Below the pieces are notes generated by a model that worked only from the letters and a program-made list of their open reading frames with translations, was not told where the DNA came from and did not search any database. 64,000 bases of DNA. Origin: CAXBPY01 sp003455275. GTDB taxonomy: Bacteria > Bacteroidota > Bacteroidia > Chitinophagales > UBA10324. The stretch is taken from assembly GCA_963977675.1 (NCBI GenBank), contig CAXBPY010000008.1, positions 1 to 64,000 on the forward strand. Reading direction: 5' to 3'. The position numbers and the translations under genes were made by a program. Shown in pieces: positions 34,705 to 43,509 of this stretch. Every line of letters begins with the position of its first letter. The stretch's first letter is position 1.

Positions 34705-35229
34705 TCAATGATAAACTATCGGGGAATTATTTGATATTGTAAAAAACACGGATGAAAAATCTCCGCATGGATTGCTGATTTGATTATTCGGGACTTCAAA
34801 ATCGGAAGTGGTACTTCCATTTGGAATACTTGTGAACTTACTAAAACTAAAAAAAATATTTCCGCTTCCTTGAATAAAATTATATAAATCAATGTTGTTT
34901 ACTGTGAGGTTTTTTATCCTATAAAAAATTAAACAACTATCTGATCCGCAACCTCTGTCATTAAATTTTTTTGTCGTCTGTGTAAAGTAAAACCGAGCAA
35001 CAACCTGATTAAAGTGTGTACTGGCAGAGTTATCATCAATCAAATCAATCGAATCAACTCCTGAAATCTTCGCTATTGAATCGCAGTAAATACACGAGCC
35101 ATCTTTTTTCCTGGCAATTGAATTAAAGTTGAGTGCATTTTTACCAGTACATCCTTTCGGCTGGCAACTTTCAGCAAGAAAAAAAATTACACAACCGAAC
35201 AGGAAATAGATGTAAAAACATTTTTTCAT
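34705..35229 (-). CDS. hypothetical lipoprotein with a DGSCxYC motif
   Basis: 174 aa. The signal peptide FLFGCVIFFLAESC ends in a likely lipobox (AESC, Cys at about 22). Just after it comes CTGKNALNFNSIARKKDGSC followed by IYC, a single copy of the GC-x-ALNYNP-x-A-x-x-DGSC-x-Y module found in many secreted Bacteroidota proteins. The remaining about 130 residues look like one beta-rich domain and were not recognised. It is 11 bp behind the beta-barrel-like gene and probably in the same operon. Confidence 0.6.
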   Translation of the reverse strand: MKKCFYIYFLFGCVIFFLAESCQPKGCTGKNALNFNSIARKKDGSCIYCDSIAKISGVDSIDLIDDNSASTHFNQVVARFYFTQTTKKFNDRGCGSDSCLIFYRIKNLTVNNIDLYNFIQGSGNIFFSFSKFTSIPNGSTTSDFEVPNNQISNPCGDFSSVFFTISNNSPIVYH

Positions 35230-35240
35230 AAACAGAAATT

Positions 35241-35960
35241 CTAAAACTTGATTATCAGAAATAACACAGCTGGAAGCGTGAGTGAAAATTTTGTAAATGA
35301 AGTGTCGGTGTTTGTATTCGTTGATGTCACCTGCACAAAACTCCCGGAGGTTATTACATCCTTGACAAAAACATTTTGCTTATTCGAAGTGAATTGTAAA
35401 TAATAATTTGCCTCTGTGCCTATAAAAATTCTTCTGGAAATATTGAAATTCAAATTTCCTCTCAACCCGCCCCCAATACTACCACTAACAGTGCTTGTAG
35501 TGGTGGAAGTTGAATCAGAATTCCCCCCGCCAAAACTTGTTACGCTTAATGAAAATGTTTTGTCATTTTGATTTGATCCTGCAAAGTCAATTGCACATTC
35601 TGCCTCAAATCTTTTTCCGATATGGCATTTTTTTCCAAAACCAACTCTGTAAAACACATCATTGATTCTTGAAATGTGATTAGAAGGAGAATTTTTATCT
35701 TGAAATGATTGATAGGAATAACCTACTCCTGCATCTAAACTCAGTTTGCATTTTGTAAATGTTAGTGAGTAGCTCATCAAATATGGATTGGTTACAGTTG
35801 TGGCATTTCCGCTGTTCAGGTTTATCAATTGGCGCAGCAATGGGTTTGCCTGAATACCAAGCTCGTGATATATTTTTTTCGACTGTGCGGAATCCATTTG
35901 CGCACGCGCTGATTTTAACTGCGATAGAAAAACAATCGCGAGCAGAATTTTTTTTATCAT
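35241..35960 (-). CDS. hypothetical outer-membrane beta-barrel-like protein
   Basis: 239 aa with signal peptide (MIKKILLAIVFLSQLKSARA, cleavage near residue 20). The rest alternates polar and hydrophobic residues typical of barrel strands: YLMSYSLTFTKCKLSLDAGVGY, then FYRVGFGKKCHIGKRFEAE and GNLNFNISRRIFIGTEANYYL. It ends LPAVLFLIIKF with a terminal aromatic, as outer-membrane barrels do. No family was recognised. It lies 12 bp after the peroxidase fragment and 11 bp before a lipoprotein gene. Confidence 0.6.
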   Translation of the reverse strand: MIKKILLAIVFLSQLKSARAQMDSAQSKKIYHELGIQANPLLRQLINLNSGNATTVTNPYLMSYSLTFTKCKLSLDAGVGYSYQSFQDKNSPSNHISRINDVFYRVGFGKKCHIGKRFEAECAIDFAGSNQNDKTFSLSVTSFGGGNSDSTSTTTSTVSGSIGGGLRGNLNFNISRRIFIGTEANYYLQFTSNKQNVFVKDVITSGSFVQVTSTNTNTDTSFTKFSLTLPAVLFLIIKF

Positions 35961-35972
35961 CAGGATTTTAAT

Positions 35973-36608
35973 TTACTGAACAACTACAAATGGGCTTGAG
36001 AATTTTTTATCAAGCACAGCCGAATAATCAGTCAGTGTGTTTAAGAAGGCGATGAGCGCTTCCTTTTCATGATCAGAAATATTCATACGCCTTGGTTGGT
36101 TACTGCTGTCTCTCAACCGTGAGTCAAGATTCGCGTTGTCAGTTATTCCGTGACTGTAATGTTCCAGCACATCATTCAGTGTTGCAAATCTTCCGTCGTG
36201 CATGTAGGGTGCGGTGAGTGCAATATTTCTGAGTGAAGGCACTTTAAACTTTCCGTCGTCAGAAGATTTTCCTGTTCTTGCTCCTAAGCCTTTATCAGCG
36301 TAAACCACATCGAGACCAATATTTAAGAAAGCTTGCGTAGTATCGAATCCATATGGATTTGGAACTGTAACTGACAGATGGCAACTGCTGCAGTTGTATT
36401 TTGTAAAGAATAAATTTTTTCCTTCCGGCTCAATGGAAGAAAGAATTCCCGGTTGAAAATTTGACTGATCAAATTTTGTGTTTGAAGAATTGATTGATGA
36501 GCAAAAGGCAGCAAGGGCAGTTCCAATATTTGCAGGAGTATAATAATTAGTAACTGAATCAGGAAAAGCTGCGGCAAAAAGCGATTCATAATAAGGAAGA
36601 GCGCTCAC
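35973..36608 (-). CDS. cytochrome c peroxidase, C-terminal fragment
   Basis: 211 aa from a GTG (36606-36608). It contains the second haem site CSSCH, RTGKSSDDGKFKVPSLRNI, and the MHDGRF region conserved in the bacterial CcpA/MauG diheme peroxidases. It begins SALPYYESLFAAAF, which in intact relatives continues from the end of the upstream fragment. The two frames are the same: TAA at 36612-36614 and AGA at 36609-36611 directly precede this GTG. It is therefore most simply the rest of one gene cut by a nonsense codon. Alone it lacks a signal peptide and would not reach the periplasm. Confidence 0.75.
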   Translation of the reverse strand: MSALPYYESLFAAAFPDSVTNYYTPANIGTALAAFCSSINSSNTKFDQSNFQPGILSSIEPEGKNLFFTKYNCSSCHLSVTVPNPYGFDTTQAFLNIGLDVVYADKGLGARTGKSSDDGKFKVPSLRNIALTAPYMHDGRFATLNDVLEHYSHGITDNANLDSRLRDSSNQPRRMNISDHEKEALIAFLNTLTDYSAVLDKKFSSPFVVVQ

Positions 36609-36611
36609 TCT

Positions 36612-37082
36612 TTAAGCAATGTCATTGTCATCTCCCATTCCCATTTCAACATGATTCGTAATTGGTTTTAGCACCATGGAAGAAAGAAATGATTCTCTTC
36701 CGTCCCAAAACAATGGAGTGGGTACCGGAACTTCCATAGGAAATGTACTCTGAGAAAGATTTTGAATTGGAAGCGAATTGCGTCCGGTGAGTTTGTTTTC
36801 AAAGCCGCGACTGAATGCAGTGTTATCTGAAAATGCAAATTGCTGCTTGTGACATGAAGCGCACGAAATGGAATTGTTCACCGAAAGGTGAGTGTCATAA
36901 AACAAAACCCGACCGAGTGTGATCATTTCGTTAGTTGATAAAAATGAATTGTATTGATAAGGGACATCCGGCAGATCTAAACGGGTGTATGATGGTTTTA
37001 CTACCTTGTTTTCTTTTATACAAGAAAAGAAAACTGAGAAAGAAAAAGCAACAACTAACGACAGGAAAATTTTTGTTTTCAT
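36612..37082 (-). CDS. cytochrome c peroxidase, N-terminal fragment ending at an in-frame stop
   Basis: 156 aa. A lipoprotein-type signal (AFSFSVFFSC, Cys at about 21) is followed by the diheme peroxidase start LGRVLFYDTHLSVNNS. The first haem motif is CASCHKQQFAFSD, then LFWDGRE and NHVEMGMGDDNDIA, after which TAA stops it. Intact relatives run about 350-370 aa with two haem sites and reduce hydrogen peroxide in the periplasm. Here the second haem domain is in the next fragment, in the same frame. The stop may be a recent mutation, a sequencing error or read through; the gene is best treated as interrupted. Confidence 0.78.
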   Translation of the reverse strand: MKTKIFLSLVVAFSFSVFFSCIKENKVVKPSYTRLDLPDVPYQYNSFLSTNEMITLGRVLFYDTHLSVNNSISCASCHKQQFAFSDNTAFSRGFENKLTGRNSLPIQNLSQSTFPMEVPVPTPLFWDGRESFLSSMVLKPITNHVEMGMGDDNDIA

Positions 37083-37203
37083 GTTTTTGTTTTTATGATG
37101 AAATCAAATTTGAAGTTTTAATTATTCAAATCAAAGCCTTCAATAATTTGTTCTTACCTTTTTTAAAATACACGAAATCAATTCTGGTTTTGGTTGGGGA
37201 AGT

Positions 37204-38931
37204 TCAAAACACTCTGCAAACCGGATAGCGGTTCACGCTTGTTTCGTAGTCGGGCGAGTGACGATAAATAAAATCAAGTTGCGCATCGGCATCTTTTGCA
37301 AAATCAGGATTTGATTTTTTTTCTTCTTCAAATAATTTTTTCAGTTCAGAATTCGTACTAAGAATTTGTGCTGCTTTGTCTTCCCACACATAATTGTTGT
37401 AGCCCTCTTTCTGCTGAAGAATAGCATCAAAATAATTCCAGGCAAAAAATCCATCCATGCTTTGCGGTTCCAGGCATTCAAGAATAAATCGGTTTGCCGG
37501 CTGATTCATTTTTACAAGTACATCGCCTGCATAAAAATGAATCATCAATGTATCCTTCTGAACTGAAATGTTATTGTGCAGATAATGTCCTTCGTAAGGA
37601 TGATCTCCTGTTTTGTAATCGAGAATGTAGTAGCATTCTACTTTCATAATTGTGTCGTGCGTGAGTTGCTGCATTTGCACTCCGTTGTTTTGAAAAATGT
37701 CAATCACTTTTTTACAATGCTGAGGAATGATATAGGCTGAAGGTTTCGGAATGGTAAGTTGTGCTGTGTATGTATTGTAGAAAGGAATTTTTTTATTGTA
37801 TGGTGATTGCTCATCATAATACAATCGAGACTCGCCACTTACATCAGAAGGTTTGTATTTCGCTTCGTAACCTTTGAAAGAAATTTCGGTTTGCGAATTC
37901 ATATCAAGTTTATAATTGATAGGAAAATCATTTTCAAACGCACTTGTTTTTTCATCAGCAAACTCATGCAAACCATGAATCACTCCATGATCGATATAAG
38001 CTTTCTGAATCCAACTGAGCAGAAAGGCATATGTGGATCTTACACGCGAATCATATGGTTTAAGCATGTGTGTTTCTAAAACAAAACCAATACAGTTGAA
38101 TAAGGCTGCGTAACCGGTAGAAAAGCGAGGTGATTCTAAAAACTCTGCAATACCTGAATCGGGGGTTTCTTTCAGTGTGTTAACATAAGGACACATTTCA
38201 TATCCGGATTTTGACATTTCACTTTTCAGATATGGAACAAGTGTGTTGGTTTCATAGTCAGCAAGTTTTGGCGAAAGTTTGTTGTGCTGTGTAGCAATGT
38301 AAGTCATGGTATAGGTGTAATCGGCGCCATCACTTACATGCGTATCGGCAAACCAATCAGGGTGCCATTGAGTGAAAATATTTTCGAAAGAAAAAGTTTC
38401 CGGAGCATCATTCTTCATGAAGTCACGATTGAGGTCGAGGTTCTGTGCATTCGCTCTGAACCCATATTCAAGCGGTCCGTTTTGATTTGCCCGGCTGCAG
38501 CAGCCACGATTCATGCAGCCGGCAATATTGTAAACCGGTATAATCAGCACCACCACATGAGAGAGCAAAGCATTCATTTCTTTTTTAAAAAGTAAATCGC
38601 GCGCCAGCATCATGCTGGCATCAATTCCGTCTGGTTCACCGGGATGAATTCCATTGTTGATGAACAACACTGCTTTTTCTTTTCTGTTTACTTCAGTTGG
38701 TTTTGAAATTCCGGCCCTTGAAATGATGATGAGATGGTAGGGTTTCCCAACACTGGAATTCCCTTGCTGAATAATTTTTATTTCAGGAGAAAGCGCTGCG
38801 AGTTTCTCATAATAAGAAATGCACTCCTCATAAGTTGCAGATTGAGTGCCTCCACTTTTTTCAAAAGGAGTTTGTAGTGAATCTATTGGAGAAGTGAATA
38901 GGAGGGAAGATAGAAATAAGAGAAAATTCAT
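37204..38931 (-). CDS. M14 family zinc carboxypeptidase
   Basis: 575 aa secreted metallopeptidase with a signal peptide (about 1-17). The zinc ligands of the M14 fold are visible: H and E in NNGIHPGEPDGIDASM and a later H in FADTHVSDGADYTYT. The catalytic Glu is probably in FVLETHMLKPYDS. Residues about 340-575 form an additional beta-rich part of the kind seen in large M14 proteins of Bacteroidota. It cleaves C-terminal residues from peptides outside the cytoplasm; its specificity is unknown. Its start overlaps the MazG-like gene by 4 bp. Confidence 0.88.
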   Translation of the reverse strand: MNFLLFLSSLLFTSPIDSLQTPFEKSGGTQSATYEECISYYEKLAALSPEIKIIQQGNSSVGKPYHLIIISRAGISKPTEVNRKEKAVLFINNGIHPGEPDGIDASMMLARDLLFKKEMNALLSHVVVLIIPVYNIAGCMNRGCCSRANQNGPLEYGFRANAQNLDLNRDFMKNDAPETFSFENIFTQWHPDWFADTHVSDGADYTYTMTYIATQHNKLSPKLADYETNTLVPYLKSEMSKSGYEMCPYVNTLKETPDSGIAEFLESPRFSTGYAALFNCIGFVLETHMLKPYDSRVRSTYAFLLSWIQKAYIDHGVIHGLHEFADEKTSAFENDFPINYKLDMNSQTEISFKGYEAKYKPSDVSGESRLYYDEQSPYNKKIPFYNTYTAQLTIPKPSAYIIPQHCKKVIDIFQNNGVQMQQLTHDTIMKVECYYILDYKTGDHPYEGHYLHNNISVQKDTLMIHFYAGDVLVKMNQPANRFILECLEPQSMDGFFAWNYFDAILQQKEGYNNYVWEDKAAQILSTNSELKKLFEEEKKSNPDFAKDADAQLDFIYRHSPDYETSVNRYPVCRVF

Positions 38932-39254
38932 TTCAGCTTTTCATTTTGTTTGTGTCGCTGCGAATCTCTTGAATTTTTTTTCTCCAAATTTTTTTTCAAT
39001 GCTTCTTCCAAATCAATTCCGGTTTGGTTGGCTATGCAAATGAGAACAAACAACACATCAGCCAATTCATCATCCAGATTTTTTTCTTTATCAGATTCCT
39101 TGAAAGATTGTTCACCATATTTTCTTGCGATGATTCTTGCTACTTCACCTACTTCTTCAGTAAGCATTGCCATGTTAGTGAGCTCATTGAAGTAGCGAAC
39201 ACCTGTCGTTTTAATCCAGGAGTCAATTTGTTTTTGTGCTTCGGAAATGGTCAT
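38928..39254 (-). CDS. MazG-like nucleotide pyrophosphohydrolase
   Basis: 108 aa, a single all-alpha NTP-pyrophosphatase domain. The metal-binding pattern EEVGEVARIIARKYGEQ followed by DDELADVLFVLICIANQTG gives the E-x-x-E and E-x-x-D pairs. Enzymes of this type hydrolyse nucleoside triphosphates, often non-canonical ones, to monophosphates in the cytosol. The C-terminal 20 residues are highly charged. The stop overlaps the M14 peptidase start by 4 bp, and the gene lies 10 bp behind the 237-aa unknown. Confidence 0.88.
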   Translation of the reverse strand: MTISEAQKQIDSWIKTTGVRYFNELTNMAMLTEEVGEVARIIARKYGEQSFKESDKEKNLDDELADVLFVLICIANQTGIDLEEALKKNLEKKNSRDSQRHKQNEKLK

Positions 39255-39264
39255 AAAAAAATTT

Positions 39265-39978
39265 TCACGAAACTATCTCATCATTATCCGCACTGAAACG
39301 GAACCCAAGCCGCTTACCGGTTTGAGTTTGAATCAAACCTTGTTGTTCCATCTTCATTTGTAGCGTAAGCTCTTTCACCATTTCATATGGTGGCGCAAAT
39401 AAGTCGAAGTTGAGTGTATAGAGAATGCCCGATTCAATCACTTCCTGAATGTGTGAATTATCAAGCACAAGATTTTCAAAATCATTATAAAGAAATCCGA
39501 GTTGCCGTTTTCCCTCTACAAAAAAGTGTTTGTCTTTATTCACAAACATTCTTGCAACAAGATAACCAACATCATGAGCGCGATTATACTTGAATGAGTC
39601 ACTGAGGAAATTGTAGACCTGTATCATTCCGCATTGGGCGCGAAGCGGATCTTCCTGCACATACGGCAAACGCCAGATAAAATGGTCGGAATCGAAAGTA
39701 AATACATTGGTGTGTTGTGCAAAAATTACAAGCTCATCATTGAGTCGCATCTCGGCTTCAAACTGTCCTTTGTCGCTATACTGAATGTCAACTTTGATTT
39801 CATTCTTGGCAAGTTCAAATGCAAGTTCGCTTTGCGTTTTGCGCAAAAGTTTTTTCAATTCAAGAAAAACATCTGAAGTGATTCGGTTTACCTTGTTAAT
39901 CACCTGACCTTTTTCGCGAAGCGATTGAATAATTAAATCGCGCGGAGTTTGTTCTTCTTTTCGTTTTGCCATGATCAA
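39265..39978 (-). CDS. conserved-looking hypothetical protein downstream of proS
   Basis: 237 aa, soluble, no signal peptide or membrane helix. An N-terminal basic part ([13 protein letters not shown]) is followed by helical [20 protein letters not shown]. The body is beta-rich: [20 protein letters not shown] and [19 protein letters not shown], with [20 protein letters not shown] later. Family not recognised. The gene overlaps the proS stop by 4 bp (ATGA), so it is translated after prolyl-tRNA synthetase; a function in translation is possible but unsupported. Confidence 0.65.
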   Translation of the reverse strand: MIMAKRKEEQTPRDLIIQSLREKGQVINKVNRITSDVFLELKKLLRKTQSELAFELAKNEIKVDIQYSDKGQFEAEMRLNDELVIFAQHTNVFTFDSDHFIWRLPYVQEDPLRAQCGMIQVYNFLSDSFKYNRAHDVGYLVARMFVNKDKHFFVEGKRQLGFLYNDFENLVLDNSHIQEVIESGILYTLNFDLFAPPYEMVKELTLQMKMEQQGLIQTQTGKRLGFRFSADNDEIVS

Positions 39979-41450
39979 TATGCTTTAGCAAACAGCACTC
40001 TTTTATTCGAAGGATTTCCGGTGAGCACACACTTACCTTCTTCGTGCTGCGCATCAAGAGGAATGCATCGAATGGTTGCTTTTGTTTGCTGTTTTATTTT
40101 CTCTTCTGTTTCAGCAGTTCCATCCCAGTGAGCGGAAACAAATCCTGTTTTGTTTTCGAGTGTGTTCACAAATTGTTCCCACGAATCAACACGAGTAATG
40201 TGTTCATCACGGAAGTCAAGCGCTTTCTGATAAATGTTTTGCTGAATCTGCTCTAACAAGTGTTCGACTTTGTTTGAAAGATCTGTAATTGCATAAGTGT
40301 GTTTTTCGCCTGTATCACGGCGTGCGAGTTCAACGGTTCCGTTTTCCAGATCCCGCGGACCAATTGCCATGCGAAGAGGAACTCCCTTCATTTCATATTC
40401 AGCGAATTTCCATCCGGGCTTTTGCTTATTGTCATTGTCGTACTTGACAGAAATTCCTTTTGCTTCAAGTTCCTTTTTTATTTCAAAAACTTTTTCATCC
40501 AAAAGCTTTTGCTGCTCATCAGTTTTAAAAATGGGAACAATAACAACTTGTATGGGAGCAAGTTTCGGAGGAAGAACCAAACCGTTGTCATCGCTGTGAA
40601 CCATGATTAGCGCACCAATCAATCGTGTGGAAACACCCCACGAGGTTGCCCAAACAAACTCCTGCTTGTTCTCCTTATTCACGAACTGAACTTCAAAAGC
40701 TTTCGCAAAATTTTGTCCTAGAAAATGTGAAGTACCCGCCTGTAATGCTTTACCGTCCTGCATAAGCGCTTCAATGCAATAAGTGTCTTCTGCACCGGCA
40801 AATCTTTCATTCGGCGATTTCACCCCTTTCACTACAGGTATTCCCATCCACTTTTCAGAAAATTCAGCATACACACCAAGCATCTTCATTGTCTCTTCCA
40901 CCGCTTCTTCTTTCGTTGCATGAGCAGTATGACCTTCCTGCCAAAGAAATTCTGCTGTGCGCATAAACAATCGGGTGCGCATTTCCCAACGCACCACATT
41001 CGCCCACTGATTCACTAGAAGCGGTAAGTCGCGATAAGATTTTATCCAGTCCTTGTATGTGTTCCAGATAATTGTTTCAGAGGTTGGCCGCACTATCAAT
41101 TCTTCTTCAAGCTTCGCTTCAGGGTCAACAATAACTCCGCTTCCATCGGGTGAATTTTTTAAACGATAATGTGTTACCACTGCGCATTCTTTCGCGAAGC
41201 CTTCAATATGAGCTGCTTCTTTTGCAAGAAAACTTTTTGGAATGAAAAGTGGAAAGTACGCATTCACATGCCCTGTTGCTTTGAACATATCATCAAGTGT
41301 GCGCTGCATTTTTTCCCATATAGAATAGCCGTAAGGCTTAATTACCATGCAGCCCCGAACAGCAGAATAATCTGCAAGCCCTCCCTTTATCACAAGATCG
41401 TTATACCACTGTGAATAATCCTGATTTCTGGGTGTAATTTCTTTACTCAT
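39975..41450 (-). CDS. proS: prolyl-tRNA synthetase (short, archaeal/eukaryote-like type)
   Basis: Charges tRNA-Pro. 491 aa without the editing insertion of the E. coli enzyme, so it belongs to the shorter type with a C-terminal extra domain. Class II motifs: [18 protein letters not shown] (motif 1 region), [19 protein letters not shown] and [16 protein letters not shown] (motif 2 region), then [16 protein letters not shown] and the anticodon domain with [17 protein letters not shown]. The last part (about 420-491) is the zinc-binding-like C-terminal domain ending FAKAY. It overlaps the next gene by 4 bp. Confidence 0.96.
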   Translation of the reverse strand: MSKEITPRNQDYSQWYNDLVIKGGLADYSAVRGCMVIKPYGYSIWEKMQRTLDDMFKATGHVNAYFPLFIPKSFLAKEAAHIEGFAKECAVVTHYRLKNSPDGSGVIVDPEAKLEEELIVRPTSETIIWNTYKDWIKSYRDLPLLVNQWANVVRWEMRTRLFMRTAEFLWQEGHTAHATKEEAVEETMKMLGVYAEFSEKWMGIPVVKGVKSPNERFAGAEDTYCIEALMQDGKALQAGTSHFLGQNFAKAFEVQFVNKENKQEFVWATSWGVSTRLIGALIMVHSDDNGLVLPPKLAPIQVVIVPIFKTDEQQKLLDEKVFEIKKELEAKGISVKYDNDNKQKPGWKFAEYEMKGVPLRMAIGPRDLENGTVELARRDTGEKHTYAITDLSNKVEHLLEQIQQNIYQKALDFRDEHITRVDSWEQFVNTLENKTGFVSAHWDGTAETEEKIKQQTKATIRCIPLDAQHEEGKCVLTGNPSNKRVLFAKAY

Positions 41451-41525
41451 TTATTTTTTGGCATGATGTTCGGAAACAATAGTAGAAAATGTTTTCGGAT
41501 TCGGAATAAGTGGATAATAAACCAC

Positions 41526-41557
41526 TTAGTTTTCATTCACGATTTTGACTACATTTG
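41526..41557 (+). promoter_or_regulatory. promoter of the Tyr/Asn/Gln-rich lipoprotein gene
   Basis: TACATTTG (41550-41557) matches the -7 consensus; TTAG (41526-41529, spacer 20) or TTTT (41530-41533, spacer 16) may serve as -33. The first ATG is 34 nt downstream. Confidence 0.5.
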
Positions 41558-41591
41558 AAAAAAGAAACACAAAAAGAAAATTTTAAACCCG

Positions 41592-43481
41592 ATGAAAAAA
41601 TTTACATCCAACATTTTAAATCTTTCAGCTATGAACAAGATTTTCGGAATCATCGCAGTTGCTGCCATCATCACATCATGCAGCACCACAGGTCAGGTTT
41701 CAAAAACCAATGATGACCTCTATTACACAAAACAGGATCGGGTTAGCAATGAGGAGCATGCAAATAATTATGATCAAAAACCTGTTCAACAAGAACAGCA
41801 GCAGCAATATGTTCAGGATAATAACCAGCAACAGGCGGATGGTTATAATTCGCCGAGTTCAACTACGCGCACTGAGGATGGCAACGGAAATACTTATATA
41901 ACCAATAACTACAACAATGCCGGTGAGAGTTACTATTTCGATGATGATGACTATTACTACTCTCGCAATTTACGCAGGTGGTATTCTCCTTACAATGGTT
42001 ATAGTTACTACAGTGATATTTATTGTTCTCCTTATTGGTATTCTTACAATCCTTATGATTTCTGGAGTCCTGGTTTGAGTTTCTCAATTTCATTTGGAAA
42101 TTATTATTCCCCTTATTGGTGGTATCCTCATTATCATAATTATTACTACGATTATTACCCGTATTCATATTACAACTACTACTACCCTTCTTATAGTTAT
42201 TATTACAACCCTTGGTATTATAATAATTATGGATATGGTTATGGTTGCGGATATGGCTATAATCCCTGGTATGGTTATAATTACTATGGTTACAATAGTT
42301 ACTGGAGTGGTTACTACAATGGATATTATGATGGGTACAATGATGGGTACTGGGGTAACAACTATTATGGATACGGATATGGAAATAATTACTATAACCC
42401 AACCACTTACTACGATAATACCTACTACGGTTATCACACAAACTATGGAGGCAACACTTCTAACACCACTTATGAGCAAGGGGGCTTCAGTGGTAAAACT
42501 GAAGGCAGCGGTGTGCATATGACATCAACTGACGCCGGTAATTTTCAGAGCAATGATTTGAGCTCTCAGAATAATAGTTCAGGTAATACAAGTGTTACAG
42601 AGAGAAATGTTGGTCAATTGAACCAGCAGAATGGAACGGGTGGAAGTCTGAATGCTCCGAATAATACCAGTGGCAGTGTGCAGATGAACAACCCTTCGCT
42701 CAATACGCTGAACAATACTTCTGCAAACAATGGAACTAAAACCGGGACTGTGAATCAAAATGCAAGCGGGACAAATCTTAACAATGCGAACAAGTTTGAT
42801 ACTGCACCGCAAGTGCAACAACAATCACAAAGCATTAACGGCGGAACAAATCCGCAATTGAATACTCAACAACAGTATTCAAAACCTGGAAACAATTATC
42901 AGCAACAACAACAATACTCAGCTCCGCAACAGCAGCAATATTCTAAGCCGAATAATTCTTATCAGCAACAACAACAGTACTCTGCTCCACAGCAACAGTA
43001 TTCTAAACCTGATAACTCGACTCAGCAACAGAATGCTCCTTACGAAGCGCCTCAGCAGCAATACTCAAAACCAAATAATTCTTATCAGCAGCCGCATCAA
43101 CAATATCCTGCTCCACAGCAGCAGAATCCTAAACCTGATAACAATAACTATCAGCAACAACAAAACTCTGCACCGCAGCAATATTCAAAACCGCAACAGC
43201 AGCAGCAACAATATTCTGCACCACAACAGCAATATTCAAAGCCACAGCAGCAACAACAAGGTTCATCTCCGCAGCAACAGAAGGCGCCGAAAGAAAATTC
43301 ATACAATTCTTCTTCCCAAAATAATCAGAGTTACAGCAAGCCACAGCAACAGAGTTCTTCAAATACCAATTACTCAAAACCAGGCAACAGCTCATCCTCT
43401 GGTGGTTCAATTAAGAGTTCTTCAGGAAGCAGTAGCAATTCTTCTGGTGGTTCTACTTCGCCAAAGAAATTCCCTCATTAA
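41592..43481 (+). CDS. Tyr/Asn/Gln-rich low-complexity lipoprotein, prion-like
   Basis: 629 aa. The signal IFGIIAVAAIITSC has a lipobox with Cys at residue 30; a second ATG at 41631 would give a shorter and more standard signal peptide (17 residues). Residues about 105-290 are very rich in Tyr, Asn, Ser and Trp (YSYYNYYYPSYSYYYNPWYY). About 310-420 are Asn/Thr/Ser-rich. About 420-600 are Gln-rich with about ten imperfect copies of QQYSKPNNSYQQQQQYSAPQ. The last 30 residues are Ser/Gly. No catalytic domain is visible. Such composition suits a sticky surface or matrix protein. It is followed at 28 bp by an outer-membrane barrel gene, probably in one operon. Confidence 0.75.
   Translation: MKKFTSNILNLSAMNKIFGIIAVAAIITSCSTTGQVSKTNDDLYYTKQDRVSNEEHANNYDQKPVQQEQQQQYVQDNNQQQADGYNSPSSTTRTEDGNGNTYITNNYNNAGESYYFDDDDYYYSRNLRRWYSPYNGYSYYSDIYCSPYWYSYNPYDFWSPGLSFSISFGNYYSPYWWYPHYHNYYYDYYPYSYYNYYYPSYSYYYNPWYYNNYGYGYGCGYGYNPWYGYNYYGYNSYWSGYYNGYYDGYNDGYWGNNYYGYGYGNNYYNPTTYYDNTYYGYHTNYGGNTSNTTYEQGGFSGKTEGSGVHMTSTDAGNFQSNDLSSQNNSSGNTSVTERNVGQLNQQNGTGGSLNAPNNTSGSVQMNNPSLNTLNNTSANNGTKTGTVNQNASGTNLNNANKFDTAPQVQQQSQSINGGTNPQLNTQQQYSKPGNNYQQQQQYSAPQQQQYSKPNNSYQQQQQYSAPQQQYSKPDNSTQQQNAPYEAPQQQYSKPNNSYQQPHQQYPAPQQQNPKPDNNNYQQQQNSAPQQYSKPQQQQQQYSAPQQQYSKPQQQQQGSSPQQQKAPKENSYNSSSQNNQSYSKPQQQSSSNTNYSKPGNSSSSGGSIKSSSGSSSNSSGGSTSPKKFPH
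42851..43260 (+). repeat. tandem Gln-rich coding repeats
   Basis: About ten imperfect tandem copies of a unit encoding QQYSKP-NNSYQQQQ-QYSAPQ, made of CAACAACAG, TATTCT/TATTCA, AAACCT/AAGCCG and GCTCCG/GCTCCA codons. Synonymous variation between copies argues against very recent expansion. Confidence 0.7.
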
Positions 43482-43509
43482 TTTTTTCATTTCAACCAAA
43501 TAAAAAATC

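Noticed and set aside
41863..42518. Antisense frames rich in Asn/His/Cys or in Ile/Val opposite the low-complexity lipoprotein
   Set aside because: They are a mirror of TAT/TAC and AAT repeats; no independent start signal or domain.
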